Below, in pieces: positions 25,799 through 33,669 of a stretch of DNA of 64,000 nt. The stretch's first letter is position 1. Each line of letters starts with the position of its first letter. The position numbers were made by a program, and so were the translations under genes. The DNA is from Cyanobacteria bacterium SIG28 (GTDB lineage: Bacteria; Cyanobacteriota; Vampirovibrionia; Gastranaerophilales; Gastranaerophilaceae). The notes beneath the pieces were generated by a model. The model was not told where the DNA came from. It worked only from the letters and a program-made list of their open reading frames with translations, and searched no databases. The stretch covers positions 48,112-112,111 of the forward strand of contig SUTU01000008.1 of NCBI GenBank assembly GCA_015152525.1, in the 5' to 3' direction.

Positions 25799-25973
25799 AC
25801 TTTATATAGGTGTTTATTTTGTTCCTACATTTTTATTAAAAGGGAGAGTAAGCTCTATAGATTGCGAAGTATACCCACCGATAAAAAATCGCCAGTGGGA
25901 AACGGATATTCTAAGGCACTCACCCACCTGCTAGCTTGGCAGGTAACAAAATCGCACTTATATAAAGTTTTTT
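25799..25973 (+). ncRNA. ssrS: Structured RNA of about 175 nt, probable 6S RNA
   Basis: A free-standing RNA gene. Its ends pair: ACTTTATATAGGTG at 25799-25812 with CACTTATATAAAGT at 25955-25968, one G-U pair in 14. The stem continues with ATTTTGTT against AACAAAAT. Inside lie an apical stem CCCAC-CGAT / ATCG-CCA-GTGGG and a side hairpin CCTGC-GCAGG on the 3' strand. A six-T run ends it. A promoter places +1 on the first paired base. A single long rod of 175-190 nt with an open middle and a small 3'-side hairpin is the 6S RNA plan. It lacks the SRP tetraloop region, tmRNA features and RNase P size. No ORF covers it. Confidence 0.55.
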
Positions 25974-25996
25974 ATTTATATTTAAGCAAATAAATG

Positions 25997-26025
25997 TTCA
26001 CTTATTATAAAAATTATGTTATAAT
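25997..26025 (+). promoter_or_regulatory. Promoter of the secreted protein gene at 26033 (leaderless)
   Basis: -35 TTCACT (25997-26002), 17-bp spacer, extended -10 TGT TATAAT (box 26020-26025). Seven bases separate the -10 from the GTG start at 26033, so the message begins at or next to the start codon. Confidence 0.65.
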
Positions 26026-26032
26026 CCTGTCT

Positions 26033-27202
26033 GTGAGAGATTTTTTTAAAATATTGATAGTTGGGATAATACTGTTTAGCACGTCTGCAAAATCCTTTGC
26101 AGAGGATTATAAGGTACTGGTTATTCCTGACAATATTGTAACCGAAAATATTGCTGTAGATTCTTATATTTATAACGCTTCTGCAGAATTTTTTGCAGAT
26201 GAAATTGTAAATATTTTAAACAAAACTGACTATATTACAGCACCTTCTATAAGTGAAGTCAGAAAAAATCTTAAAGAAGACACTTCTGCTATGATTACGG
26301 CAAAAAATCTTACAAACAAATTCAGGACAACATACAATATTGATTATGTTGCACTAAAAAAATTGGCAGATAAATCAGAAGCTCGCTATGTTGTATTATT
26401 AACTTCTTACATTGATTCTGAAAACTATATTTTAAGAAGAACTTTGTGGGATTTCTTAAATATCCCGGGCGCAACTGTTATTGATCCAGCATATAAAATT
26501 TCAACTTATGCGATTTTAGTTGACACGCAAAACTCTGTAAGAGTTTGGTCCGACACTTATTATAAAACAATTAGTGTTTGCGAAAATAGAATAATAACAA
26601 GAGGACCTTCGCCTCAAACCGAACAGTTACAAAAAATAAGAGATTATTCAAAGTATATAAGTCCACAAATAGCTCAAAATGTTCAAAAGAATGTTCTTCC
26701 GGCTGATTTATACGCTCAAGAATCAACTCAAATTGATTACGGTTTGATGGATATAGATAATGTATTTACCAAAAAGGCAAAAGAAGCAGGAAAAGGTGCT
26801 AATAAAGCTTATAAGAAAACAAAAGAAGGCTGTCAGATAATTTACGAAGATACAAAAGTTAAAGTTCAAGATACAGCTCAAAAAATTAAAGAAGCTAATG
26901 AAGAACGTAAACTTAGAAATGCAGAAAAAGAAAACGCAAAACTGGAAGTAAAAGCTACACCTGTTTATGAAGATGCTGTAGAAAATAAAGTAGATGATAA
27001 TACTTCAAATCCTGATCCTTGGTATAAAAACATCAGTTTTAAAAAGAAAAAAGCTGAACCTTCTGAAGTTATTGAAAATACTATCTATGAACTTCAAAAA
27101 GAAAATGAACTTGAAGGTATTGAGATTAAGAAAAAATGGAAAAATAATCTATATGGCGACACTCAAACCGAGCGACCGGAATTAAGAGATTATCATAATT
27201 AA
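26033..27202 (+). CDS. Secreted protein of unknown function (389 aa)
   Basis: Starting at GTG 26033 the product has a clear signal peptide: VRDFFKILIVGIILFSTSAKSFA followed by EDYK. The longer reading from 25994 would precede the promoter and hide the signal. Residues about 25-220 form an alpha/beta domain (VLVIPDN..., YVVLLTSYID...) reminiscent of the CsgG/TolB-like envelope folds, though I cannot assign it. From about 240 the chain is a highly charged helical tail (KEAGKGANKAYKKTKEG...). Translation is probably leaderless. A terminator follows the stop. Confidence 0.72.
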   Translation: MRDFFKILIVGIILFSTSAKSFAEDYKVLVIPDNIVTENIAVDSYIYNASAEFFADEIVNILNKTDYITAPSISEVRKNLKEDTSAMITAKNLTNKFRTTYNIDYVALKKLADKSEARYVVLLTSYIDSENYILRRTLWDFLNIPGATVIDPAYKISTYAILVDTQNSVRVWSDTYYKTISVCENRIITRGPSPQTEQLQKIRDYSKYISPQIAQNVQKNVLPADLYAQESTQIDYGLMDIDNVFTKKAKEAGKGANKAYKKTKEGCQIIYEDTKVKVQDTAQKIKEANEERKLRNAEKENAKLEVKATPVYEDAVENKVDDNTSNPDPWYKNISFKKKKAEPSEVIENTIYELQKENELEGIEIKKKWKNNLYGDTQTERPELRDYHN

Positions 27203-27212
27203 AAATCAAGTT

Positions 27213-27242
27213 AACACATCAAAATATATAATTTGATGTGTT
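27213..27242 (+). terminator. Intrinsic terminator after the secreted protein gene
   Basis: AACACATCAAA (27213-27223) pairs with TTTGATGTGTT (27232-27242), 11 bp, continuing into TTTGAG. The T-run is short. Confidence 0.6.
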
Positions 27243-27529
27243 TTGAGTTTTGAGTTTTATTCTTGAAGTGTACCCATAAAAGTAGACAAAAAATTTCGGT
27301 AAAACCGAATTAAAAAAACGGCTGAGCATAGCGAAGACGTAGAAAACAATTGCGTCTTTTCTTCTTTTGAGGTGGGAATGAATTTTATATCATATTCAAA
27401 TACCACATTTATTCACATTTCCCACCCTACGCTTCTTTGGCTCGCAAATAAAGAAGAAAAAAAGTACAAGTATAAAACATACAAAATGAAAAATATTATT
27501 AATACAAACACATCAAAATATATATTTTA
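27243..27529. other. Intergenic region without a gene, several inverted repeats
   Basis: No ORF or RNA gene is apparent between the terminator and queA. It holds several imperfect inverted repeats: AATTTCGGT/ACCGAATT near 27292-27312, GGTGGGAA (27371) against TTCCCACC (27418-27425), and CTTCTTT/AAAGAAG near 27432-27456. A second copy of ACACATCAAAATATAT occurs near 27511. It may be a decayed palindromic element. Confidence 0.5.
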
Positions 27530-28576
27530 TTAATTTATAAACATACAATCGCCATAGCTATAAAATCTGTATTCATTCTCTATAGCTTTATTGTAAGCTT
27601 CAAATATAAAATCTTTTGTTGCTAAAGCACTAACCAACATTAATAATGTTGATTTTGGTAAATGGAAGTTTGTAATTAAACTATCAACAACTTTAAATTC
27701 ATAAGGAGGATATATGAATAAATTAGACGCACTTTTACAAGCCTTAATTTCACCATAAATCTTATATGCGCTTTCTAAAGTTCTAACAGTCGTTGTTCCA
27801 ACAGCAATAAGTTTCTTACCTTCTGCTTTAGCTTTGTTTATTAAATTTGCAGTTTCTTCTGAGATTTCAAAAGCTTCAGTATCCATAACGTGATCTAATA
27901 TATTTTCACATTTTACCGGTCTAAAGGTTCCTATTCCAACATCAAGAGTTACATAACCAATTTCAACACCTTTTGCCTTTAAACTGTTTAAAATATCTTC
28001 TGTAAAATGAAGTCCTGCTGTCGGTGCCGCTACAGAACCTTCTTCTTTTGCATAAACCGTTTGATAACGTTCAAAATCCAGCTGACGAATATCTTCTGTA
28101 GCCATTTTCCTTTCAATATAAGGCGGTAGCGGAATATTTCCAACCTTATGAAGAATTGAAAGCAAATCGCCTTCATAAATCATTTTTACAACCCATTTCC
28201 CATCATCAGGCAATGGCATTACAATTTCTACTGATAATTCTTCACTTACCTTAATTATTGTTCCCGGTCGAACTCTCTTTGAAGGTCTTATCAAAACTTC
28301 CCAACGATTTTGAGAATCATATTTTTTTAACAAGAATACTTCAATCTTCGCTCCGGTTTCTTTATAACCGTATAAACGTGCCGGCATAACTTTTGTATTA
28401 TTTAAAATCAAAACACAATTTTCATCTAAATAATCTACAATATTAAAAAAATTCTTATGAGATATTTCGTGGTTACTTCTATCAAGAACCATCATTTTAG
28501 AATTTTCACGTTTTTCACTCGGTGTTTGTGCTATCAGATTTTCCGGTAATTGATAATCAAATTCTTGTATATGCAT
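27530..28576 (-). CDS. queA: tRNA preQ1(34) S-adenosylmethionine ribosyltransferase-isomerase QueA
   Basis: Adds the epoxycyclopentanediol group from S-adenosylmethionine to preQ1 in tRNA, the step before QueH. 348 residues, normal for the family. Visible conserved segments are FDYQLPENLIAQTP at the start, VLILNNTKVMPARLYG, EVLIRPSKRVRPG, VAAPTAGLHFT and GTFRPVK, and LITNFHLPKSTLLMLVSA near the end. I start at ATG 28576 because GAGG lies seven bases upstream; the longer reading from 28588 lacks a site. A 19-bp palindrome overlaps the transcription start and could be an operator. Confidence 0.95.
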   Translation of the reverse strand: MHIQEFDYQLPENLIAQTPSEKRENSKMMVLDRSNHEISHKNFFNIVDYLDENCVLILNNTKVMPARLYGYKETGAKIEVFLLKKYDSQNRWEVLIRPSKRVRPGTIIKVSEELSVEIVMPLPDDGKWVVKMIYEGDLLSILHKVGNIPLPPYIERKMATEDIRQLDFERYQTVYAKEEGSVAAPTAGLHFTEDILNSLKAKGVEIGYVTLDVGIGTFRPVKCENILDHVMDTEAFEISEETANLINKAKAEGKKLIAVGTTTVRTLESAYKIYGEIKACKSASNLFIYPPYEFKVVDSLITNFHLPKSTLLMLVSALATKDFIFEAYNKAIENEYRFYSYGDCMFIN

Positions 28577-28580
28577 ATTT

Positions 28581-28608
28581 AACCTCATTCAATGAGGTTA
28601 TTTTAACA
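28581..28608 (-). promoter_or_regulatory. queA promoter with overlapping palindrome
   Basis: Minus strand extended -10 TGT TAAAAT (28608-28600) predicts +1 near 28593. The palindrome AACCTCATT-C-AATGAGGTT (28581-28599) spans +1 and includes the GAGG ribosome site. Its position fits a repressor operator; it could also hide the ribosome site if the transcript began upstream. Confidence 0.5.
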
Positions 28609-28679
28609 TAAAAGCAAATTTTTCGTTTGGTTTGTATCAAAAAGTTTAATTTAGAGATAAATTTTTAAACATTGCAAAA

Positions 28680-29744
28680 TTAGAACAACGAAGAAACTTC
28701 ATCTAAAGTTAAATTAATTTCTTTTACTCTTTTCTTATTAGAAGGCACTATAAAAGATATTCCTTTAGATGTTGCCTTTTTATCACGTTTTATAAATTTT
28801 AATAACTCTGAACCTTTTTTTACTATTTGACTCTTAAAGCCATATTTTTCCAATAATTCGGTAGATAAACGATAATAAGAATAAGTAATATATCCTTTAG
28901 AATATGCGTAATTCATTATAAAGAAAATACCCTGCACAACAGCTTCTCCATGTGTATATTTTCTAAAATTCCCTTTTGCCTCCAGAGCATGTCCTATAGT
29001 GTGTCCAAGGTTCAAAATTTTACGTAAACCAGCTTCCTTCTCATCTTGATTTACAACAGCTATTTTTAAATTCAAGCAATATTCAATTGCTCGCATCAAA
29101 GTCATAGAATCCTTGTTTAAAAATTTGTCTACTGATAAAGTTAAATACTCAAACAAATACAATGGATGTTTATAACCGCAATTATCTTCTATAAAAGCAT
29201 ATTTTAACACTTCGCCCATACCTGAGAAGAACTGTCTTTTATCAAGTGTTTCCAAAAATTTTGTATAAATATAAACCCGTTTGGGTTGGTAAAATGCACC
29301 GACAATATTTTTTACACCACCTAAATCTATTGCGGTTTTTCCACCTACAGAAGAATCTACCATGGATAAAAGCGTTGTAGGAACTTGAATATAATCTATT
29401 CCTCTCATATAAGTAGCAGCCGCAAATCCTGCAATATCACCAATCACACCACCACCTATGGCGATTATTACATCAGTTCGTCTTAACCCAAGTTCCTCAG
29501 CTTTGGTCAAAATCTTGATATAATTTTTAAAATTTTTTTCTTTTTCGCCGTCTTTTAAAACTAACAATTCTGATTTATCTATATTCAGAACTTCATTATA
29601 CAGTTTATATACCCGTTCAGAAATAACAAAAAGTCTTTTTTGACCATCCGTAAACCAACCCAATTCGTCAATAAGTTTAGATATCTCGTCATCGGTTATT
29701 ATAATTTTATAATCTTTTACTTCTACATCAAGTTCTTGTCGCAT
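28680..29744 (-). CDS. aroB: 3-dehydroquinate synthase
   Basis: Second step of the shikimate pathway: cyclises DAHP to 3-dehydroquinate with NAD and a divalent metal. 354 residues. The NAD site segment DVIIAIGGGVIGDIAGFAAATYMRG and PTTLLSMVDSSVGGKTAID are clear, as is the metal histidine region LNLGHTIGHALEA. The gene overlaps aroK by 17 bp and is the last of an aroC-aroK-aroB operon, so all three are likely translationally coupled. Confidence 0.95.
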   Translation of the reverse strand: MRQELDVEVKDYKIIITDDEISKLIDELGWFTDGQKRLFVISERVYKLYNEVLNIDKSELLVLKDGEKEKNFKNYIKILTKAEELGLRRTDVIIAIGGGVIGDIAGFAAATYMRGIDYIQVPTTLLSMVDSSVGGKTAIDLGGVKNIVGAFYQPKRVYIYTKFLETLDKRQFFSGMGEVLKYAFIEDNCGYKHPLYLFEYLTLSVDKFLNKDSMTLMRAIEYCLNLKIAVVNQDEKEAGLRKILNLGHTIGHALEAKGNFRKYTHGEAVVQGIFFIMNYAYSKGYITYSYYRLSTELLEKYGFKSQIVKKGSELLKFIKRDKKATSKGISFIVPSNKKRVKEINLTLDEVSSLF

Positions 29745-30246
29745 TAATACTTCCTAAAATTAAATCAATTATCCCCTGTTCATCTAACTCGTCTGTATCT
29801 ATTATCACGTGGGCTTTTTTATAATTTTCTTCTCTCTTTTTTAATAATTTCTCCAAAACAGTTTTCGGGTCTTGAGAACTTAACAACGGTCTTGAATTAT
29901 CATCCGATATTCTATAATATAATACATCAAGGTTCGATTTCAAATAAAAAACTCGTCCGAAGTTTAACAAAGTACTTCGATTATCAGGATTTTCAAAAGC
30001 ACCGCCGCCAATAGAAATTATTTTATTCTTACCGTTACATACAAGCTTTATTGTATCGTATTCAAGCTTTCTAAAATAATCTTCAGAATGTTTTTCGAAT
30101 ATTTCACGAATTTGCATGCCGGTTGTTTTTTCAATTAGTCTATCCGTATCAATAAAAGCATAATTTCTCAAAACTTCCGATAGTTTCATACCTATTGTCG
30201 TTTTACCGCTTGCAGGCATACCGACTAATACTATATTAGATTCCAT
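29728..30246 (-). CDS. aroK: Shikimate kinase
   Basis: Phosphorylates shikimate at the 3-hydroxyl with ATP. 172 residues, the usual size. Walker A is GMPASGKTT (residues 9-17), the shikimate-binding DTDRLIE motif follows at about 33-39, then the SIGGGAF glycine-rich loop and the SRPLL lid arginine. Overlaps aroC by 11 bp and aroB by 17 bp. Confidence 0.94.
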   Translation of the reverse strand: MESNIVLVGMPASGKTTIGMKLSEVLRNYAFIDTDRLIEKTTGMQIREIFEKHSEDYFRKLEYDTIKLVCNGKNKIISIGGGAFENPDNRSTLLNFGRVFYLKSNLDVLYYRISDDNSRPLLSSQDPKTVLEKLLKKREENYKKAHVIIDTDELDEQGIIDLILGSINATRT

Positions 30247-31408
30247 AATGAGCCTTCATCTCAACTAAATTATCCCCACCAATTTTAGTTAATAATTCAT
30301 CAACCAATATAATAGCAACTCGAGCTTCTGCAACAACCGCACATGCCGGAACCGCACACACATCAGAACGCTCAAAATGAGCCAAAGCAGAAGTATTATT
30401 TTTTAAATCAACAGTTGATAAAGCTTTTTTCATAGTCGGAATAGGTTTCATAGTACCTTTTACAACAAGAGTTTCTCCATTAGAAATACCGCCTTCAATC
30501 CCGCCGGCATTGTTTGTTTGACGATAAGTTTCCTTATTTCTGCCGACAAAAATTTCATCATGCATTTGTGAACCTCGAAGATGAGCTGAATCAACACCGG
30601 CACCTATTTCTACAGCTTTAATTGCCGGAATACTCATAACCGCCTGTGCCAATCTGCCATCCAATGCTTGATCCCAATGAACGTATGAACCCAAACCAAT
30701 AGGAATATTGCCAAATATTACTTCAAATCTACCGCCTAAAGTATCACCGACTTCACCAGCCTTATCTATCGCATTACGCATTCTATCAGCCGTCATTTCA
30801 TCAGCACAACGCACATCAGATTTTTCAGCTTTTTCTTTTATCATGGTATAAGTTTTTGGGTAAAAGTCTAATTTTACATCTCCTATTTGAACAACATGCG
30901 AAAACCCAACTATCCCAAATTCTTTTAGAATTTGTTTTGCAACAGAACCCACTGCAACTTCAATTGCTGTTTTTCGAGCACTCGAACGCTCTAATACATC
31001 TCTCAAATCCGAAAGATTATATTTTTTTGCACCGGCAAAATCTGCATGACCGGGACGAACCTTGGTAAAAGATTTTTCTTCTATCTTCTTTAACATCTCT
31101 TCTGTAGGATATTCATATCCAATAACAGACATAACATCTTCCCAGTTTGCATAATCTTTATTTTTTATTTCAAGACAAATAGGTGCGCCGGTAGTTTTTC
31201 CCAAGCGTATGCCAGATTTTATTTCTATAGTATCTTGCTCAATACGCATTCTATCGCCACGACCATAACCTATTTGACGACGCTTTAATTCTTCGTTTAT
31301 AATTTCAGGTTTTATCCTGATTCCGGCAGGCACTCCTTCTATGATAGCATTTAAGCTCTTCCCATGACTTTCACCGGATGTTAAAAATCTAAATCGTTTC
31401 ATTGTCAT
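30236..31408 (-). CDS. aroC: Chorismate synthase
   Basis: Last step of the shikimate pathway: converts EPSP to chorismate using reduced FMN. 390 residues with RFLTSGESHG at the start, RPGHADFAGAKKY, the SSARKTA segment and GGISNGETL. The ATG at 31408 follows a -10 box by exactly six bases and no SD is present; the message should start with the AUG. A second in-frame ATG two codons in is also possible. It heads the aroC-aroK-aroB operon. Confidence 0.95.
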   Translation of the reverse strand: MTMKRFRFLTSGESHGKSLNAIIEGVPAGIRIKPEIINEELKRRQIGYGRGDRMRIEQDTIEIKSGIRLGKTTGAPICLEIKNKDYANWEDVMSVIGYEYPTEEMLKKIEEKSFTKVRPGHADFAGAKKYNLSDLRDVLERSSARKTAIEVAVGSVAKQILKEFGIVGFSHVVQIGDVKLDFYPKTYTMIKEKAEKSDVRCADEMTADRMRNAIDKAGEVGDTLGGRFEVIFGNIPIGLGSYVHWDQALDGRLAQAVMSIPAIKAVEIGAGVDSAHLRGSQMHDEIFVGRNKETYRQTNNAGGIEGGISNGETLVVKGTMKPIPTMKKALSTVDLKNNTSALAHFERSDVCAVPACAVVAEARVAIILVDELLTKIGGDNLVEMKAHYGI

Positions 31409-31414
31409 AGAATC

Positions 31415-31443
31415 ATTATATAAAATAAAAACTTTTTATACAA
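31415..31443 (-). promoter_or_regulatory. aroC promoter (leaderless)
   Basis: Minus strand: -35 TTGTAT (31443-31438), 17-bp spacer, perfect -10 TATAAT (31420-31415), six bases, then ATG at 31408. The -35 box directly abuts the terminator of the upstream ispG transcription unit. This is the cleanest leaderless promoter in the window. Confidence 0.8.
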
Positions 31444-31473
31444 CAAGAAGCGCTAATCATAGCGCTTCTTGTT
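31442..31473 (-). terminator. Hairpin terminator of the ispG transcription unit
   Basis: A perfect 14-bp stem, AACAAGAAGCGCTA and its complement, loop ATCA. It separates the small secreted protein gene from the aroC promoter. The following T-run on the minus strand is weak (GTATAAAAAG), so termination may be partial. Confidence 0.65.
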
Positions 31474-31493
31474 AAAATTATTTACATCTAATA

Positions 31494-31817
31494 TTACAAA
31501 TCTGTTGCAGACGGATATGGTTTTATATCATGATGCAATCTATCTTGCGCATCCAAAGCCGGATCTACATAGGCATGGAATTTTTTCCAAAGTCTTACAA
31601 ATTTGTTTGAAGATGTTTCATACAATGGCTCAATAGGCTTACCCATTGCTCTGTTTTTTAACATAAAAGCATCTTCTGCTACTAATTGTGAATAACCGGT
31701 ATTTATTAGATATTCCGGATCAGTTGTTTCTTCTACAGTAATCCCTGCATGAGCCGGTACTGCTAAAAAAGCTGATAAAACAATTCCATAAAATAATTTT
31801 CTTCTCATAACACCCAT
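31494..31817 (-). CDS. Small exported protein (107 aa), unknown function
   Basis: Signal peptide MRRKLFYGIVLSAFLAVPAHA (after a short MGV leader if the first ATG is used) followed by GITVEETTDPEYL. The mature part is about 85 residues, acidic and helical, with no cysteine. I do not recognise a family. It starts 2 bp after the ispG stop, so it is co-transcribed with ispG and probably translationally coupled; the second ATG at 31808 is an equally possible start. A link to isoprenoid synthesis is not evident. Confidence 0.7.
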   Translation of the reverse strand: MGVMRRKLFYGIVLSAFLAVPAHAGITVEETTDPEYLINTGYSQLVAEDAFMLKNRAMGKPIEPLYETSSNKFVRLWKKFHAYVDPALDAQDRLHHDIKPYPSATDL

Positions 31818-31819
31818 TC

Positions 31820-32884
31820 TTATTTAACTTGACTATATGTTTCCATTATAATCTTTTCTAATGAATTAATCAAGTCTGCCTCAGGAACTCTTGCTATAAT
31901 TTCTCCTTTTTTGAAAATATAGCCTTCTTTTATAGCACCTGCAATCCCAAAATCAGCATGTTTGGCTTCACCCGGACCGTTAACCGGACACCCCATAACT
32001 GCAATTGTTATTGGCAAATCCAGATTTTTAAATCTTTCTTCTACTTTTTTTGCTAAACCTATTAAATCAATTTGAGTTCTACCGCAAGTAGGACAAGATA
32101 TAAAATTAATTCCTTTTTTTCTTAAATCCAAAGATTTTAGAATACCAAACCCTGCTTCAACTTCTTCTACCGGATTTTCAGTTAAAGAAACTCTGATTGT
32201 ATCCCCTATACCTTGACTTAATAATGTACCTAAACCAACGGAGGATTTTATTAAACCGCTTTTTAAAGTACCTGCTTCTGTTACACCCAAATGCAATGGG
32301 TAGTCTATAATTTTTGCAACTTCCTGATAGGCTTTTATTGTAGTTAATACATCAGAAGATTTTAAAGATAATTTTATATCATAAAAATTCAAATCTTCTA
32401 AAATCTCTATATGGCGAAGCGCACTTTTAATCATTTTTTCATGTAACGGCAAATCCAATTGTGCAAATTCTTTTTCTAAAGAACCGGCATTAATTCCAAT
32501 TCTTATCGGAACATTATGAGATTTAGCCATTTGAACAACTTTTATTGTATGCTCTTTTTTCCCGATATTCCCAGGATTAATTCTTAGTGCATGTATTCCA
32601 TTTTCAATACATTTTATTGCCAATCTGTAATCAAAATGAATATCAGCAACCAAAGGAATTTGAGATTTTTTTACAATTTCTGCAATCGCATCAGCTGCAT
32701 CTTTGTTTAGCACCGCTAACCTCGCTATTTCACAACCTGCTGATGCTAATTCATTTATTTGCTCAAGAGTTTTGGCAATATCTCGTGTATCCGTGTTACA
32801 CATGGATTGAACGCTTATTGGCGCATCACCGCCAATTTTTACATTACCGATTGTAATTTGTTTAGATTTTCTTCTGTTTATCAT
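31820..32884 (-). CDS. ispG: 4-hydroxy-3-methylbut-2-en-1-yl diphosphate synthase (MEP pathway)
   Basis: A [4Fe-4S] enzyme that converts MEcPP to HMBPP in non-mevalonate isoprenoid synthesis. 354 residues, the short bacterial form. N-terminal TIM barrel with VQSMCNTDTRD and LVADIHFDYRLA; the cluster cysteines are in SCPTCGRTQIDL and GCPVNGPGEAKHADFGIAG. An extended -10 (TGG TATAAA) ends eight bases before the ATG, so the leader is about two bases and there is no SD. Confidence 0.95.
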   Translation of the reverse strand: MINRRKSKQITIGNVKIGGDAPISVQSMCNTDTRDIAKTLEQINELASAGCEIARLAVLNKDAADAIAEIVKKSQIPLVADIHFDYRLAIKCIENGIHALRINPGNIGKKEHTIKVVQMAKSHNVPIRIGINAGSLEKEFAQLDLPLHEKMIKSALRHIEILEDLNFYDIKLSLKSSDVLTTIKAYQEVAKIIDYPLHLGVTEAGTLKSGLIKSSVGLGTLLSQGIGDTIRVSLTENPVEEVEAGFGILKSLDLRKKGINFISCPTCGRTQIDLIGLAKKVEERFKNLDLPITIAVMGCPVNGPGEAKHADFGIAGAIKEGYIFKKGEIIARVPEADLINSLEKIIMETYSQVK

Positions 32885-32892
32885 AGAATTAT

Positions 32893-32901
32893 TTTATACC
32901 A
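32893..32901 (-). promoter_or_regulatory. ispG extended -10 promoter (near-leaderless)
   Basis: Minus strand TGG TATAAA (32901-32893); predicted +1 about 32886, two bases before the ATG at 32884. Confidence 0.6.
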
Positions 32902-32925
32902 AACAAAAATATGGAGAAAAGTTTT

Positions 32926-33669
32926 ATGAAAATTGCTGTAATTTCAGACATTCACGGAAATAAAGATGCTTTAGATGCAGTTTTTGAAGATATTAACGCT
33001 CAAGAATGTGATATGATTTTTGCACTTGGTGATTATGCCATGGCGGGTCCGCAACCGTCCGATCTTGTTAATTGGTTTATGGAACGTGAAAACAAAAAGA
33101 ATTTTAAAATAATTCAAGGCAATACTGATTATATGATAGCTAATTATACAGAAAAGCTTTATGAAGAATTAAAAGCAAAAGCACCTATTATGGCAGAAGC
33201 TCTAAAAAACGATGTTGAAACATTAAATTTTTTACAAAAAGATTTTCTAAAAAATCTTCCTTCACAATATAATATCGAACTTGATGGTGTTAAATTTTTA
33301 CTTGTTCATGGTTCACCAAGAAAAAATAATGAAGATATTTTACCGGACACACCTCTTAAAGAAGTTGAAAAAATGGTTGAAAACTCTAACGCTGATGTTA
33401 TTCTATGTGGTCATACTCATATTCCTTGCGGGTTTCAAACAGAAAACAAGAAAACTATTGTTAACGTAGGTAGTGTTGGACGACCTTTTACTGAAAAACC
33501 ACGCTCTTGTTATCTTAAAATAACTTTAGTGAACGGACAATGTGTTTTTGAGCATAGATTTGTTGATTACAATATTGAAAAAGCTGCTTCCAGATTAAGA
33601 CGCCGAAAATTTTCCGGTGCGGATAAATTAGCAGACATGCTACACAATCCTGAGTTAAGACATTTTTAA
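32926..33669 (+). CDS. YfcE/MJ0936-type metallophosphoesterase
   Basis: 247 residues of the calcineurin-like phosphoesterase fold with the full set of metal motifs in order: SDIHGNKDAL (N-terminus), LGDYAMAGP, GNTD, HGSP and GHTHIP. Family members hydrolyse phosphodiesters; the natural substrate is not evident. I start at ATG 32926, nine bases after a GGAG; the ATG at 32911 itself overlaps that SD. Its stop overlaps the comM stop on the other strand by 4 bp. Confidence 0.9.
   Translation: MKIAVISDIHGNKDALDAVFEDINAQECDMIFALGDYAMAGPQPSDLVNWFMERENKKNFKIIQGNTDYMIANYTEKLYEELKAKAPIMAEALKNDVETLNFLQKDFLKNLPSQYNIELDGVKFLLVHGSPRKNNEDILPDTPLKEVEKMVENSNADVILCGHTHIPCGFQTENKKTIVNVGSVGRPFTEKPRSCYLKITLVNGQCVFEHRFVDYNIEKAASRLRRRKFSGADKLADMLHNPELRHF

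Noticed and set aside
25799-25973. tmRNA, SRP RNA or RNase P RNA
   Set aside because: No tRNA-like end or tag ORF, no SRP conserved loop, and far too short for RNase P; 6S fits better.
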